Shown: positions 17,172-27,707, counted from the first letter of the stretch. The stretch: 64,000 nt of DNA from Thermosipho africanus Ob7 (GCF_003351105.1 NZ_NKRG01000001.1:407967-471966); one strand, 5' to 3'. Translations and numbers: made by a program. Notes: generated by a model from the letters alone, not told the origin.

Positions 17172-19149
17172 GGTCTATTCGGATTTTTTACCGTCAGGAG
17201 ATCAACCTGAGGCAATTAAAAAATTAGTTGAAGGTTTACAAAAAGGATATAGAATACAAACTTTATTAGGTGTCACAGGAAGTGGAAAGACATTTACAAT
17301 GGCCAAAGTTATTGAGAAAGTTGGCAAGCCAACTCTTATAATTTCGCCTAATAAAACTTTAGCTGCTCAATTATATTCTGAGTTTAAATCTTTTTTTCCA
17401 GAGAATAAAGTTGAATTTTTTGTAAGTTACTATGATTATTATCAACCAGAGGCATATATTCCAACAAGAGATTTGTATATTGAAAAAAATGCAGACATTA
17501 ATGAGGTAATTGAAAAAATGAGAATTAGTGCAATAAAGTCAATAATGACTAGGAAAGATGTTATTGTTGTGGCAAGTGTTTCAGCAATATACAATTGTGG
17601 AGATCCTAAAGATTTTAGTGATTTAAATTTTGTTTTATCTGTAGGACAAGAGATTGATTTAGAAGGATTTTTAACACATTTAGCTAGAATTGGTTATGAA
17701 AGGAAAGAAGAAGTTGCATTTGGAGGGACTTTTAGAGTTAAAGGCGATGTTATAGAAATATATCCTAGATATCAAGATGAAGGAATAAGAATTGAACTTT
17801 TTGGTGATGAAATAGACTCGATCTATACTTTTGATCCATTGAACAGGAAAATTTTAGAAAAGCTTGACAGGGTAGTTATCTATCCTACAAAAGAATTTAT
17901 TACGACAGAAGAAAAAATAAAAAGAGCAGTCAAGTCAATTTTAAAAGAATTAGAAGAACAGTTAGAATATTTTAAAAAGCAAGGAAAGCACCTAGAGGCT
18001 GAAAGATTGAAACAAAGAACAATGAATGATATTGAACTTCTTACAGCACTTGGATATTGTTCAGGTATAGAAAACTATTCAAGACATTTTGATGGTAGAA
18101 ATCCTGGAGATCCACCATACAGTCTTTTAGATTATTTTGGAGATGATTATCTAGTATTTATAGATGAGTCACATATAACTATTCCCCAGCTTAGAGCAAT
18201 GTATAGAGGAGATTTTTCAAGAAAGAAAAACTTGGTAGATTATGGTTTTAGACTTCCATGCGCTTATGATAATAGGCCACTGAAATTTGAGGAATTTTGG
18301 AATAAGGTAAAAAATGTTATTTTTGTTTCAGCAACACCAGGCGATTTTGAAATTAATAATTCTCAGCAAGTTGTAGAGCAAATAATAAGGCCGACAGGAC
18401 TTGTTGATCCTGAGGTTGAAGTAAGACCTACTCAAAATCAAATAGATGATCTTGTTAATGAAATTGCCAAAATAAGAAAACGAAACGAACGTGCATTAGT
18501 TACAGTTCTTACTAAAAAAACTGCTGAAAAATTAGCAGAATATTTAATAGAGATGGGTATTAAGGCTTTGTACATTCATTCTGAACTTGATACGATAGAA
18601 CGTGTTGAAGTATTAAAAAAACTTAGAAGAGGAGATGTAGAAGTAGTTGTTGGTGTAAATTTGTTAAGAGAAGGATTGGATTTACCAGAAGTTTCATTAG
18701 TAGCAATATTAGATAGTGATACTGAGGGATTTTTGAGAAGCGAAACTACATTAATACAGATTATTGGCAGGGTTGCCAGAAATATAAATGGTAAAGTAAT
18801 TATGTATGCTGATAAAATAACACCGGCTATGAAAAAAGCAATTGATGAAACAAATAGAAGAAGGAAAATTCAGATTGAGTATAACAAGAAGCATGGTATT
18901 ACTCCAAAAACTATAATTAAACCACTTGATGAAGAGATATTTAAGCAGTTTATGACAGATGAAGATGAGGAAAAAGAAGAAATTAAAACAATATTTGAAT
19001 TAAAAGAATCTCTATCAATTGAAGAGTATATTGCATTGCTTGAAGAAGAAATGTATAAGGCAGCATCAGAGTTAAGGTATGAGGATGCGGCAAGATTAAG
19101 AGATGAATTATTTAATATCAGAGAAAAATTAAAGAATAAATCTTTTTAA
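17164..19149 (+). CDS. uvrB: Excinuclease ABC subunit B (UvrB)
   Basis: About 661 residues, normal length. ATG 17164 follows AGGAGG by 7 nt; the TTG at 17158 is too close. UvrB verifies DNA damage and loads UvrC. Motifs are [16 protein letters not shown] (Walker A), the beta-hairpin segment [54 protein letters not shown] and QIIGRVARN, with a C-terminal UVR motif ([12 protein letters not shown]). It overlaps rqcH by 8 nt. Confidence 0.98.
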   Translation: MFKVYSDFLPSGDQPEAIKKLVEGLQKGYRIQTLLGVTGSGKTFTMAKVIEKVGKPTLIISPNKTLAAQLYSEFKSFFPENKVEFFVSYYDYYQPEAYIPTRDLYIEKNADINEVIEKMRISAIKSIMTRKDVIVVASVSAIYNCGDPKDFSDLNFVLSVGQEIDLEGFLTHLARIGYERKEEVAFGGTFRVKGDVIEIYPRYQDEGIRIELFGDEIDSIYTFDPLNRKILEKLDRVVIYPTKEFITTEEKIKRAVKSILKELEEQLEYFKKQGKHLEAERLKQRTMNDIELLTALGYCSGIENYSRHFDGRNPGDPPYSLLDYFGDDYLVFIDESHITIPQLRAMYRGDFSRKKNLVDYGFRLPCAYDNRPLKFEEFWNKVKNVIFVSATPGDFEINNSQQVVEQIIRPTGLVDPEVEVRPTQNQIDDLVNEIAKIRKRNERALVTVLTKKTAEKLAEYLIEMGIKALYIHSELDTIERVEVLKKLRRGDVEVVVGVNLLREGLDLPEVSLVAILDSDTEGFLRSETTLIQIIGRVARNINGKVIMYADKITPAMKKAIDETNRRRKIQIEYNKKHGITPKTIIKPLDEEIFKQFMTDEDEEKEEIKTIFELKESLSIEEYIALLEEEMYKAASELRYEDAARLRDELFNIREKLKNKSF

Positions 19150-19199
19150 ACGATAATATAAGTGAAAAATAATAAAAAATTGTATAATAAGGTGAGAGT

Positions 19200-20012
19200 A
19201 TGGAAAAGATTTCAGATGTTATTTTTGAAGCCAGTGATACATTGAAGGAAAAGGCGTTATTCCCATTATTTTCGATTTCTGTTATTGATATAATTGGAAC
19301 AATTGAAAAAAAAGAATTTTTTTATAAAATGGCTAGAACTTTGTTTAATATTATTCCATCAGTAAATGCTGTAGAGATTTTTGATAGTGATAAATTAATA
19401 GCATCGTTTGGGACAATTAGCGGCAAAAATAAAGATTACAAACTTGATAATATAATTTTTAGATTGTATTATAATAAAATCAGTCAGTTTGAAGAAAGTC
19501 TTTTAAAATACATTTTGACGATTGCAGAAATTCACTACAGAAATGTTAAAAAATTTGAAGAAGTAAAGGAAAATTCGTTATATGATGAATTAACAGGTGC
19601 TTTAACAAGGAAAGCTGGAATAGAAATTTTACAAAAAAAATTTTATGAAATTAAAAGAACCAACAAAAAAGCAAGTATTGTGTTTATAGATATTGATGGT
19701 TTAAAAGAGACGAATGATAAACTTGGACATTTTGCAGGTGATAAATTGCTAAGAGAGTTTGTTTTAGTTATTAAAGAGTTGATAAGAAAAGGTGATTTTA
19801 TAATTAGATGGGGTGGTGACGAGTTTGTCTTGTTTTTAAATACTATGGATGCAAAGTGTGTAATAAATAGGTTGGAAAGTTTGATCAAGACGAAGTTTTC
19901 ATGGGGAATTTCTATAATTCCAGAAGGTTTTAATGACATTTTAGAAGCGATTGAATATGCAGATAAACTTATGTATAAACAAAAATTTTTAAAAAAGATG
20001 AAAAATAATTAA
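19200..20012 (+). CDS. Diguanylate cyclase (GGDEF domain)
   Basis: 270 residues. The first about 125 look like a divergent cytoplasmic sensor region without membrane segments. Residues about 127-265 are a GGDEF domain: DELTGALTRKAGIEIL, FIDIDGLKETNDKLGHFAGDKLL and IRWGGDEFVLFL. The active-site GGDEF is intact, and RKGD five residues before it fits the RxxD product-inhibition site. It should make cyclic di-GMP. It follows uvrB by 50 nt and ends in a bidirectional terminator. What the sensor region detects is unknown. Confidence 0.93.
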   Translation: MEKISDVIFEASDTLKEKALFPLFSISVIDIIGTIEKKEFFYKMARTLFNIIPSVNAVEIFDSDKLIASFGTISGKNKDYKLDNIIFRLYYNKISQFEESLLKYILTIAEIHYRNVKKFEEVKENSLYDELTGALTRKAGIEILQKKFYEIKRTNKKASIVFIDIDGLKETNDKLGHFAGDKLLREFVLVIKELIRKGDFIIRWGGDEFVLFLNTMDAKCVINRLESLIKTKFSWGISIIPEGFNDILEAIEYADKLMYKQKFLKKMKNN

Positions 20013-20013
20013 A

Positions 20014-20044
20014 AAAAGTGCCTCTTTTAAAAAGAGGCACTTTT
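20014..20044. terminator. Bidirectional terminator between diguanylate cyclase and coaE
   Basis: AAAAGTGCCTCTTTT and AAAAGAGGCACTTTT form a perfect 15-bp stem with A and T runs on both sides. The coaE stop codon lies inside it. Confidence 0.93.
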
Positions 20045-20566
20045 CATAATAAAAGTATAGATTTTTTCAAGTTTTTCATAAAGTTCTTTGATTGTTCCGT
20101 CATTATTTATAATAATTCCCTCATCAAGTATGTCCATTTGGTTTTTTAATATGTTTTCTATATCTTTTTGAGAAAGTCCTCTTTCAGAAACCCTTTTTAA
20201 AATTGTATCTAAACTACATTTTACTGTAATTGTAAAATCACATTTTATTTTTAATCTTCTTTTTATAGCTGCTTCAATTGCATAATAATTTTCTTTGGCA
20301 GTCATTTGTTCAAGTATTTCTAACATTTTTGGATGTAAAATTTTTTCTAATTTTTTGAGCATTTTTTGATCTTGAAATACAATATCTCTAATTTTGTTTC
20401 TCTCTAATGTATTAAAAACTTCTAAGATTTTGTCTTTTTCGTATTCAAAGGCAATTTTTCCTAACTCGTCCATATTTATATATTCAAAACCTTTTTCTTT
20501 AAAAAATTTTGATACAGTGGATTTTCCTGTTCCAATTTTGCCAGTTACACATAATATTAATTTCAA
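20027..20566 (-). CDS. coaE: Dephospho-CoA kinase CoaE
   Basis: 179 residues. CVTGKIGTGKSTVSKFF is the P-loop. YINMDELGKIAFEY and LHPKMLEILEQM are family segments, as is ERGLSQKDIENILKNQM in the lid region. It performs the last step of coenzyme A synthesis. The TTG start overlaps the preceding stop (TTGA). It is the last gene of the leftward operon and is slightly short for the family (about 190-200). Confidence 0.9.
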   Translation of the reverse strand: MKLILCVTGKIGTGKSTVSKFFKEKGFEYINMDELGKIAFEYEKDKILEVFNTLERNKIRDIVFQDQKMLKKLEKILHPKMLEILEQMTAKENYYAIEAAIKRRLKIKCDFTITVKCSLDTILKRVSERGLSQKDIENILKNQMDILDEGIIINNDGTIKELYEKLEKIYTFIMKSASF

Positions 20567-20778
20567 ATTAGCTTCACTCCTAAATCTTTAATTGCATTAT
20601 TTTCTAACTCTTCTTTGGTAATAATTCTAAGAGTTTTTTCGGGTAACATGTTTTTAGGAGTTTTTTTAATTTTTTCTTCAAGATTTTCATCATTTTCAAT
20701 TACGATAGTAACAAAGTCATCTGATTCATAAATATTTATTGGAGAAAAAATATTTGATAAAATTTCAATATAATTCAT
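20563..20778 (-). CDS. Short conserved-looking hypothetical protein
   Basis: 71 residues (MNYIEILSNIFSPINIYES...IKDLGVKLI), no motif recognised. It is likely real because its ATG overlaps the pgi stop (TAATG) and its stop overlaps the coaE start (TTGA), so it is translationally coupled on both sides. It is acidic, with no signal peptide or membrane segment. Confidence 0.65.
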   Translation of the reverse strand: MNYIEILSNIFSPINIYESDDFVTIVIENDENLEEKIKKTPKNMLPEKTLRIITKEELENNAIKDLGVKLI

Positions 20779-22127
20779 TACAATTCAATCCTTTTTTCCT
20801 CAATGTTTATTTTATGGTCATCATAACCTGGTCTTCCCATAAGAGCATATGTTATTTTTTTACCAAGTTCAACGCCAGGTTGATCATAAGGATTTATATT
20901 AAACAATTCACCAGCAATTGCAGTTGCAAGTTCATAATGCATAAAAAATTCACCAACATGTACCTCATCAATAACAGGGAATGTTATTTTTAATGATGGC
21001 TTACCATGTTCTAAAATTGCACTTTCAGTTCCAAGTTGTTCGTTATTTAACAATTCAGAGAGGTATTTTCCCTGTAAGTAAGAAAGAGCTTCTTCCTCAT
21101 GAACATTTGGTATTTTAATATCTCTATTAAATTTTTCAGTTTTTAAGAAAGTAATAATTTTATCATCTGGACCTTCGTTATACAATTGGACCTGTGAATG
21201 CTGATCAACAGCTCCGAGTGCTTTAACAGGTGTTTGTCCTACATTAACTATATTTCCATCTTTATCAAGCTTTTTCCCAAGGCTTTCTGCCCATAGCTGC
21301 CTATACCAATCAGCAAGGTGATAGAGCCTATTTGAATAAGCCATCATAACGGAGATATTTCTTCCTTTATTGTAATATAAATAGTGTGTGATTGCTATTA
21401 AAGCTGCAGGATTTTCAAATAGTGGTTTTAAGAACCTTGAATAGGCAATTTTTGCTCCATCATATAAGGCTTCTATGTTTATACCTGCTGCATATGCTGA
21501 TAAAAGACCAACTGGTGTTAAAACACTGAAACGGCCGCCAACATTTTGTGGTATTTCTAAAGTTTTTATGTTTTCTTCATTAGCAATTTTTCTTAAAACT
21601 CCTTTTTCTGGATCGGTAGTAAAGATAAGATGTTTTTTTGGATCGAGACCATATGTTTCAATAATTCCACGAGCAATTAGATAATTTGACATTGCTTCAG
21701 CAGTACTTCCAGATTTTGAAATAACATTAAACAATGTCTTTCTTATATCTATTGTATCTAAAATGGAAGCAACAAAATCCGGATCAACATTATCTATCAC
21801 GAAAATTCTTAACTTTCTGTTTCTTTCTTCTTTAGAAAGAAAGTTCCAGTTAAGAGGTTTCAATGTATTTTGAAGAGCAATATTCCCTAAAGCTGAACCT
21901 CCAATACCAAGAACTACTAAATTATCAAACTGAAAAATAGTATCTTTTAAATCTAAAACAGAATCTATCCATTTTCTTGAAAAAATAGTTTCAACAAAAC
22001 CAGGGCGGTTAGTATCTATTTCCTTTATGATTTGATTTATTTTATTTTCGTATGATTTTACTTCATCAAGTGTAATATTATTGGGAACTTTATTGCTAAA
22101 TAAATTTGTAAAATCAAATTTTAGCAT
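20778..22127 (-). CDS. pgi: Glucose-6-phosphate isomerase
   Basis: About 449 residues from ATG 22127 (AAGGGG 9 nt upstream; a GTG at 22136 is nearer the SD and less likely). It interconverts glucose 6-phosphate and fructose 6-phosphate. Signatures are VVLGIGGSALGNIALQNTL, VISKSGSTAEAMSNYLIA, NVGGRFSVLTPVGLLSAY, WYRQLWAESLGKKLD, GAVDQHSQVQLYNEGP and NPYDQPGVELGKK. It lies inside the leftward apt-pgi-coaE operon. Confidence 0.97.
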   Translation of the reverse strand: MLKFDFTNLFSNKVPNNITLDEVKSYENKINQIIKEIDTNRPGFVETIFSRKWIDSVLDLKDTIFQFDNLVVLGIGGSALGNIALQNTLKPLNWNFLSKEERNRKLRIFVIDNVDPDFVASILDTIDIRKTLFNVISKSGSTAEAMSNYLIARGIIETYGLDPKKHLIFTTDPEKGVLRKIANEENIKTLEIPQNVGGRFSVLTPVGLLSAYAAGINIEALYDGAKIAYSRFLKPLFENPAALIAITHYLYYNKGRNISVMMAYSNRLYHLADWYRQLWAESLGKKLDKDGNIVNVGQTPVKALGAVDQHSQVQLYNEGPDDKIITFLKTEKFNRDIKIPNVHEEEALSYLQGKYLSELLNNEQLGTESAILEHGKPSLKITFPVIDEVHVGEFFMHYELATAIAGELFNINPYDQPGVELGKKITYALMGRPGYDDHKINIEEKRIEL

Positions 22128-22159
22128 TTTACACACCCCTTTATCTTTAACAATTTTAT

Positions 22160-22672
22160 TTAAAGGATTATTAATGATATAATATTTTCATCTTTTAATA
22201 TATCTCTAGGGTTAAGATAACTAAGTTCAATTAAAAATGACATTGCAACTACTTCTCCACCAGCTTTTTCAACAAGTTTTTTTAATGCTTTTGCTGTACC
22301 ACCTGTTGCAAGAACATCATCGAAAATTATAACTTTTTGTCCTTTATTTATGCTATCAACATGCATTTGAAGTTCTGCTTCTCCATATTCAAGGGTATAT
22401 TTTTCAGATATTACTTCATATGGTAATTTTCCAGGTTTTCTTACAGGAATAAATCCTTTATTTAATTTGTAAGATAATGCACCACCAAAAATAAATCCAC
22501 GAGCTTCTGGGGCAACTATTAAGTCAAAATCAATTTCGGATAATTTTTCAGCGAGCATATCAATAGCATGTTTAAAAGCCTCTTTATCCTTGAGCAATGG
22601 TGTAATATCTCTAAATATAATTCCTTTTTCTGGAAAATCAGGAATATCTCTGATAAAAGTTCTTAAATCCAC
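22160..22672 (-). CDS. apt: Adenine phosphoribosyltransferase
   Basis: About 170 residues. GTG at 22672 is chosen because GGAGGTG lies 6 nt upstream; a TTG at 22687 would overlap that SD. It salvages adenine to AMP with PRPP. Motifs are IPDFPEKGIIFRDITPLL, APEARGFIFGGAL, FIPVRKPGKLPYEV and the PRPP loop VIIFDDVLATGGTAKAL. The adjacent nucleoside phosphorylase suggests a nucleobase-salvage grouping. Confidence 0.95.
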   Translation of the reverse strand: MDLRTFIRDIPDFPEKGIIFRDITPLLKDKEAFKHAIDMLAEKLSEIDFDLIVAPEARGFIFGGALSYKLNKGFIPVRKPGKLPYEVISEKYTLEYGEAELQMHVDSINKGQKVIIFDDVLATGGTAKALKKLVEKAGGEVVAMSFLIELSYLNPRDILKDENIISLIIL

Positions 22673-22692
22673 AACAGGCACCTCCAAATTTT

Positions 22693-24300
22693 TTATTTTA
22701 CACCCAATCCAACTGGTATACCACGTTGAATAGTACCATCTTGATTTACAACTTCGTCCTGTATTACCATAGCACTTGATCCACCACCATCTAGCATCAT
22801 AGCATAAAAATATCCTTTTTCAAGTAAAAATTCTGTTGCTATATCATAATTCATTCCAGGTGAATCATTATATCCTTCAATTACAATAAAATCAACTTTA
22901 CCTTCCTTTGTAATTGCAATAATAGTTCTACTGGTCTTTGATAGTGCAAGACCATTACCATATCTCAATTTTTCTTCGTCACTGTCTATTAATTTTTTCC
23001 CATTTTCGATTAGCAAAGGGCCGGCACCTATTGCATGCTTAATAGGGAATGGAAAATCAGAATTAATTGTTAAATTCACCTTTGAACCCACTTCTATATT
23101 TTTAAGATATTTATCGTACTTTTTTGTTATTAAAAGAACCATCGAGTCTTTTGGGACTTTTTCAACGTATTCTTTTGAAATTATTTGATTGTTGGATATT
23201 ACAAAATAATTTTTATCGTCATCTTTAGGAATTTTTAATGCATATTCATCTGTATATAGCAAAACTTCACCCTTTGCATTTGTATTTACACCCTTTACGA
23301 GAAATAGAAGATCATCAAGATAAATATTTACCTCTAAGTTAATTCTTTTTATAAATACTTCGTTTGAATATGTTACTATAAATACAGGCCTCAATCCGTA
23401 TTTGTCCGATAAAAGTTTACCATCTTTTATAACTAAGTCAATTGGTATATTAGTAGATGGATCAAAATAGTTTGCATTTATACCTGCAATGCAATTATTG
23501 TTTTTAAGCATTTCTCTCAAGTCTTGTCTGGTGCCTATGCCATTGCTTGAAATGATTGGAAGTATTTCTACTTTTTTTGGATCTATGTGTAGATAATTTA
23601 TTAAATATTTTTTTTCATTAAAAACTTCAATTTTTCTTTCCCATTCAAGTCCATCCTTTAACGTTTTTCTATCTTCTTCAGTAAAATTAAGAACAATTTT
23701 GACAATATTTTTTTGAAAAGAAATAATTGGTACAGGTTTAAGCCTATTGTTTAAAATGAAAAATAAGAATGAATTTTCATTTTTTTGAAAACTAACATTA
23801 CCTATTATCACAGGATTACCATTAATCGGTTTTAATTCTATTGTCAAATCTCTGTTGTCAACCAATAGATTAATAAACTCTTTTGTTATTTCTTTAGAAA
23901 AGAAAAATGTTAGATTATTATCTTTAAATTCGACACTTTTTAGTAATGGTAAAGTATCATAATATATAAAGAGATTGTCCTTTTTAATAACCGAAAGATT
24001 TAGATATTCTTTTAAGAAGTCAATATTTAAATAAAGTTCGTTATTTTCTATCTTAAAAGCATTTTTATACTCACCATCAAAATTTATGGTAAATGTACCA
24101 TCTTTTCCAATAAAAAGATCATCATTAAATACCATAAAGATTTTTTCATTTTTAACATATTTAAATCCAATATCTTTTAAAATTTTTTCATCAATCCATT
24201 TGTCGGGGAAAAAATAAGCTTTGTTTTGAAACAACAAGGAATTAGCGAAAAATAGCCCGCTAAAAATAAAAATTTGAAGAATAAGAATTAACTTTTTCAA
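22693..24300 (-). CDS. Secreted phosphodiester glycosidase (NAGPA-domain) protein
   Basis: 535 residues from a TTG start (GAGGTG 6 nt upstream), with a signal peptide (KKLILILQIFIFSGLFFANS). The C-terminal half from about residue 255 is the NAGPA domain: CIAGINANYFDPS, KHAIGAGPLLIENGK, SKTSRTIIAITKEGKVDFIVIEG and AMMLDGGGSSAMV. Bacterial members cleave or act near exopolysaccharide phosphodiester-linked sugars. The N-terminal about 240 residues look like beta-rich cell-wall or protease-inhibitor-type modules that I cannot name. Presumably it acts in the periplasm or toga. Confidence 0.85.
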   Translation of the reverse strand: MKKLILILQIFIFSGLFFANSLLFQNKAYFFPDKWIDEKILKDIGFKYVKNEKIFMVFNDDLFIGKDGTFTINFDGEYKNAFKIENNELYLNIDFLKEYLNLSVIKKDNLFIYYDTLPLLKSVEFKDNNLTFFFSKEITKEFINLLVDNRDLTIELKPINGNPVIIGNVSFQKNENSFLFFILNNRLKPVPIISFQKNIVKIVLNFTEEDRKTLKDGLEWERKIEVFNEKKYLINYLHIDPKKVEILPIISSNGIGTRQDLREMLKNNNCIAGINANYFDPSTNIPIDLVIKDGKLLSDKYGLRPVFIVTYSNEVFIKRINLEVNIYLDDLLFLVKGVNTNAKGEVLLYTDEYALKIPKDDDKNYFVISNNQIISKEYVEKVPKDSMVLLITKKYDKYLKNIEVGSKVNLTINSDFPFPIKHAIGAGPLLIENGKKLIDSDEEKLRYGNGLALSKTSRTIIAITKEGKVDFIVIEGYNDSPGMNYDIATEFLLEKGYFYAMMLDGGGSSAMVIQDEVVNQDGTIQRGIPVGLGVK

Positions 24301-24309
24301 AGAGACACC

Positions 24310-25614
24310 TCACTTTACTATGTCTAAAATAATTTCCAAAGGATTTGTTTTTGTAGAAGATATATTGTAAGCTTGTTTGAGTAAGTTCATAGCTTCATCA
24401 ATATTACTTTTTTCACTTACATAAAGCCTTACCAGTGTATCTCCATTTTTTACTTTGTCGCCAATTTTTTTCAAGAATTCTAATCCAACAGAATGATCAA
24501 TATTATCTTCTTTTTTGACTCTACCCGCACCTAAGTAATTACAGGCAATTCCAACTTTTTCAGTATCAATGCTTGAAATATATCCATCCTCGGATGCTTT
24601 GAATTCAACTATTTTATTGGAGATCGGTAATATCTTTTCAGGAGATTCTACAACCATTTCATTTCCTTCTTGTGCTTTAACAAACTCTCTAAATTTTTCA
24701 AGTGCTTTGCCCGTTTCTAGAGCTTCTTTAGAAAGCTCAAAACATTTTTCATATGATCCAAGGCCAGCTAAATGGCACATCCAGGCAGAAAGTGTTAAGC
24801 AAAGAGTTCTAAATTTTTCATCACCTTGCCCTTTTAAAGTATTAATTGCTTCTAATACTTCAAGAGAATTCCCTGCAAAGGTTCCGAGTGGTTCATCCAT
24901 ATTTGTTAAAACTGCAACAGCAGTTTTGTTATGAGATTTTGCTATTTCGACCATTGCGCTTGCAAGTTCTTTTGCCGAACTAATGTCCTTCATAAAAGCT
25001 CCACTACCTACTTTTACGTCTAAAACAAAGGCATCAGCACCCCCCGCAAGTTTTTTGCTCATAATACTTGATGCGATCAACGATATTTCATCGACAGTTG
25101 CAGTAGCGTCACGCAGAGCATATATTTTCTTATCTGCAGGTGCTAAATTTGCAGTTTGTCCTACAACCGCAATTTTATATTTATTTACATTTTCAAAGAA
25201 TTTTTCAAGACTTAATGAAGTTTTAAAACCTGGAATTGATTCTAGTTTGTCAATGGTTCCACCTGTGTGACCTAACGCTCTCCCTGACATTTTTGCAACA
25301 GGAATTCCTAACGATGCTACAATCGGTGCAACAACCAATGTTGTTTTATCACCAACACCACCAGTTGAATGTTTGTCAACTTTAACTCCCTTTATTGGAG
25401 AAAGATCAAGCATATCACCGGATTTTGCCATTATCTCAGTAAAAATAGCTCTTTCGTCTTTGTCAAGATGTCTAAAGTATATTGCCATTAAAAAAGCTGA
25501 CATTTGATAATCCGGAATTTCCCCATTTACATAACCCATTATCATATATTCAATTTCTTCTTTTGTTAATTTACCACCATTACGTTTTTTTAAAATTACA
25601 TCATACGGTCTCAT
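24310..25614 (-). CDS. pdp: Pyrimidine-nucleoside (thymidine) phosphorylase
   Basis: 434 residues. Signatures are MRPYDVILKKRNGGKLTKEEI, the phosphate/nucleoside motif VDKHSTGGVGDKTTLVVAP, KMSGRALGHTGGTIDKLESIPGF, YALRDATATVDEISLIASSIMSKKLA and DVKVGSGAFMK. It splits thymidine, uridine and deoxyuridine with phosphate. The substrate range (DeoA or Pdp) is not decidable by eye. The ATG at 25614 overlaps the histidine kinase gene by 14 nt. Confidence 0.95.
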   Translation of the reverse strand: MRPYDVILKKRNGGKLTKEEIEYMIMGYVNGEIPDYQMSAFLMAIYFRHLDKDERAIFTEIMAKSGDMLDLSPIKGVKVDKHSTGGVGDKTTLVVAPIVASLGIPVAKMSGRALGHTGGTIDKLESIPGFKTSLSLEKFFENVNKYKIAVVGQTANLAPADKKIYALRDATATVDEISLIASSIMSKKLAGGADAFVLDVKVGSGAFMKDISSAKELASAMVEIAKSHNKTAVAVLTNMDEPLGTFAGNSLEVLEAINTLKGQGDEKFRTLCLTLSAWMCHLAGLGSYEKCFELSKEALETGKALEKFREFVKAQEGNEMVVESPEKILPISNKIVEFKASEDGYISSIDTEKVGIACNYLGAGRVKKEDNIDHSVGLEFLKKIGDKVKNGDTLVRLYVSEKSNIDEAMNLLKQAYNISSTKTNPLEIILDIVK

Positions 25615-26875
25615 TGTTATCTTCCTCCCTGTTGATTGGTAGTGTGACTACAAATTTTGTTCCAACACCTTCTTTACTTGTAAATTCAATGACTCCATTG
25701 TGTTTTTCAACTATTGTTTTAACGATTGAAAGTCCTAAACCTGTTCCACCCATTTTTCTACTCCTTGCTTTGTCAACTCTATAAAATCTTTCAAATAATT
25801 TCTTTTGAGCTTTTTCGGGAATACCAACACCTGTATCTTTCACTACCAATTTAATAGAGTTATTTTCTTTCCAAGCTTCAACAGTAACTTTCTTTTTGCC
25901 TTTTTCTTTTAATGAAGTATATTTGATTGCATTATCAACTAAATTTAATGTCATTTGAGTTAACCTGTCCTTGTCACCAACTAAATATAACTCGTCAGGA
26001 TAAACAAATTCAACTTCTACTTGATAATCTTTTGCAAGCGGCTCAATTATATTTCTAACATGTTCTAAAACTTCGGTAAAATTTATTTTTTCGAAAACAA
26101 ATTGTGTGTTTCCTGATTCAAGTTTTTCTAGATCTAAAAGATCGTTTATAAGCCTGGTCATTCTTGCAGCCTCAGATTCTATAATTGATAGGAACTTTCT
26201 GATTAATTCTTTATCTTCGAGATCATCTTCAAGTAAAGCTTCAGCATAACCATGTATAGAAGTAAGAGGTGTTCTAAGCTCATGTGATACATTGGATATG
26301 AATTCTTTTCTAACATTTTCAAGTACGCGTTCTTGTGTTACATCATGCAATACTATAATAAACCTTTCATTATTTTGTTCTAAGGTAACAGGTACAATTT
26401 TCACTTCATAATATTTTTTTTCACCATTAACAAATATGTTTATTTCTCCAGAAGTTAAGCTTTTATTATTAATGGTTTCATCAAACATTTGATTGACATA
26501 ATAATCTTCAAAAACTTCATAAACTTTCCTTTCTTCAATCCCGGGTCTAGTAATTTTACGTGCTTCATTATTGGCGAAAGTAATAGTTCCATCCTTTTTA
26601 GTAATTATAATAGGATCAACTATGTTATTGAGTATGGTTAAATGGTTTTTTAAAGATAATTCAAGGTCATAATTTTCTTCCTCAAGTTTTGTAATTTTTT
26701 TTCTTATTTTTTCTGCAATATAAAGAGGAGGAGAATCTTTTTCCTCCTCTATTAACTGTGCTAATTTATTTAAAGCTTCTCTGTAAATTTTCATTTTTGA
26801 TAATTTTTTTCTAAAATAGGCAATTATTATTAATAAGATTATTGTTATAAGTATTGTTGAAACTTCAAGAAACAT
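25601..26875 (-). CDS. Membrane sensor histidine kinase, PhoR/WalK type
   Basis: 424 residues with one N-terminal membrane helix (about 3-23) and essentially no extracytoplasmic domain. Then come a coiled coil, a PAS domain (about 85-195: VDPIIITKKDGTITFANNEARK), HisKA with SNVSHELRTPLTSIHGYAEALLED (phospho-His) and HATPase with NLVDNAIKYTS, VVKDTGVGIP and GTGLGLSIVKTIVEKH. It is the partner of the response regulator 4 nt upstream. The signal is probably sensed by the PAS domain or within the membrane. Confidence 0.95.
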   Translation of the reverse strand: MFLEVSTILITIILLIIIAYFRKKLSKMKIYREALNKLAQLIEEEKDSPPLYIAEKIRKKITKLEEENYDLELSLKNHLTILNNIVDPIIITKKDGTITFANNEARKITRPGIEERKVYEVFEDYYVNQMFDETINNKSLTSGEINIFVNGEKKYYEVKIVPVTLEQNNERFIIVLHDVTQERVLENVRKEFISNVSHELRTPLTSIHGYAEALLEDDLEDKELIRKFLSIIESEAARMTRLINDLLDLEKLESGNTQFVFEKINFTEVLEHVRNIIEPLAKDYQVEVEFVYPDELYLVGDKDRLTQMTLNLVDNAIKYTSLKEKGKKKVTVEAWKENNSIKLVVKDTGVGIPEKAQKKLFERFYRVDKARSRKMGGTGLGLSIVKTIVEKHNGVIEFTSKEGVGTKFVVTLPINREEDNNETV

Positions 26876-26879
26876 GTCA

Positions 26880-27599
26880 TTATTCTTCCTTTCCAGGATC
26901 TCTAAACTTGTACCCTTTCCCTCTAACAGTTACAATATATTTTGGATTAGAAGGATCTTCTTCTATTTTTGTTCTAAGTCTTCTTATATGTACATCAACT
27001 GTTCTTGTATCGCCAAAGTAGTCATAACCCCATAATTTATCGAGTAGTACATTTCTTGAGAAAACTTTACCCTCATTTTCAGCTAAAAATCTTAAAAGAT
27101 CGAATTCAAGAGGAGTAAGGTTTACTTTTTTACCTTTAATTTTAACTTCATATTTGTCCACATCTATTTCGAGATCTTTGGCAACAATTTTTTTAGGTTT
27201 TTCTTCTTTAACTTGAGTAGAAAGTTGCATTCTTCTAAAGACTGCTTTTATACGGGCGAGTAATTCTCTTATACTAAATGGTTTAGTTATATAATCATCT
27301 GCGCCAAGTTCCAAACCTAATACTTTGTCGAATTCTTCACCTTTAGCACTTAGAAAAATTACAGGTGTAGATTTATATTTTTCTTGACTTCTAATATTTC
27401 TGACAAATTCAAATCCATCCATTCCAGGTAACATAATATCAACTAAAAACATATCAATTTCTTTGTCTTTTATTTCTTCTAAAGCTTTTTCGGCATCTTC
27501 AACAGGAACAACCTCATATCCTTCTTTTTCAAGTGTAAAGCTAATAAGTTCTAATATCTCAGGCTGATCATCAATAACCATGATCCTTCTCTTTCCCAT
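26880..27599 (-). CDS. OmpR/PhoB-family response regulator
   Basis: 239 residues. The receiver domain (about 5-120) has the acidic pair DD, phospho-acceptor DIMLPGMDGFEF and GADDYITKPFSIREL. The winged-helix domain (about 140-235) has LTPLEFDLLRFLAENEGKVFSR, VDVHIRRLRTKIE and VRGKGYKF. GAGGAGG precedes the ATG. It heads the long leftward operon ending at coaE, so this operon couples signalling genes with nucleoside and sugar metabolism; whether it regulates them is not known. Confidence 0.96.
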   Translation of the reverse strand: MGKRRIMVIDDQPEILELISFTLEKEGYEVVPVEDAEKALEEIKDKEIDMFLVDIMLPGMDGFEFVRNIRSQEKYKSTPVIFLSAKGEEFDKVLGLELGADDYITKPFSIRELLARIKAVFRRMQLSTQVKEEKPKKIVAKDLEIDVDKYEVKIKGKKVNLTPLEFDLLRFLAENEGKVFSRNVLLDKLWGYDYFGDTRTVDVHIRRLRTKIEEDPSNPKYIVTVRGKGYKFRDPGKEE

Positions 27600-27649
27600 A
27601 AAATTAACCTCCTCTCGATTTTAAATGTTAACTGATATCTTCTTGAAAC

Positions 27650-27679
27650 ATTATATCATATTTTTTAACAAATTGGAAA
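27650..27679 (-). promoter_or_regulatory. Promoter of the response-regulator operon
   Basis: Minus strand: TGATATAAT extended -10 (TATAAT at 27650-27655) with a weak -35 TTTCCA 18 nt upstream. It lies about 50 nt before the response regulator start. Confidence 0.55.
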
Positions 27680-27707
27680 TACTTTTGCATGTTTTTGGAA
27701 CAAAAAA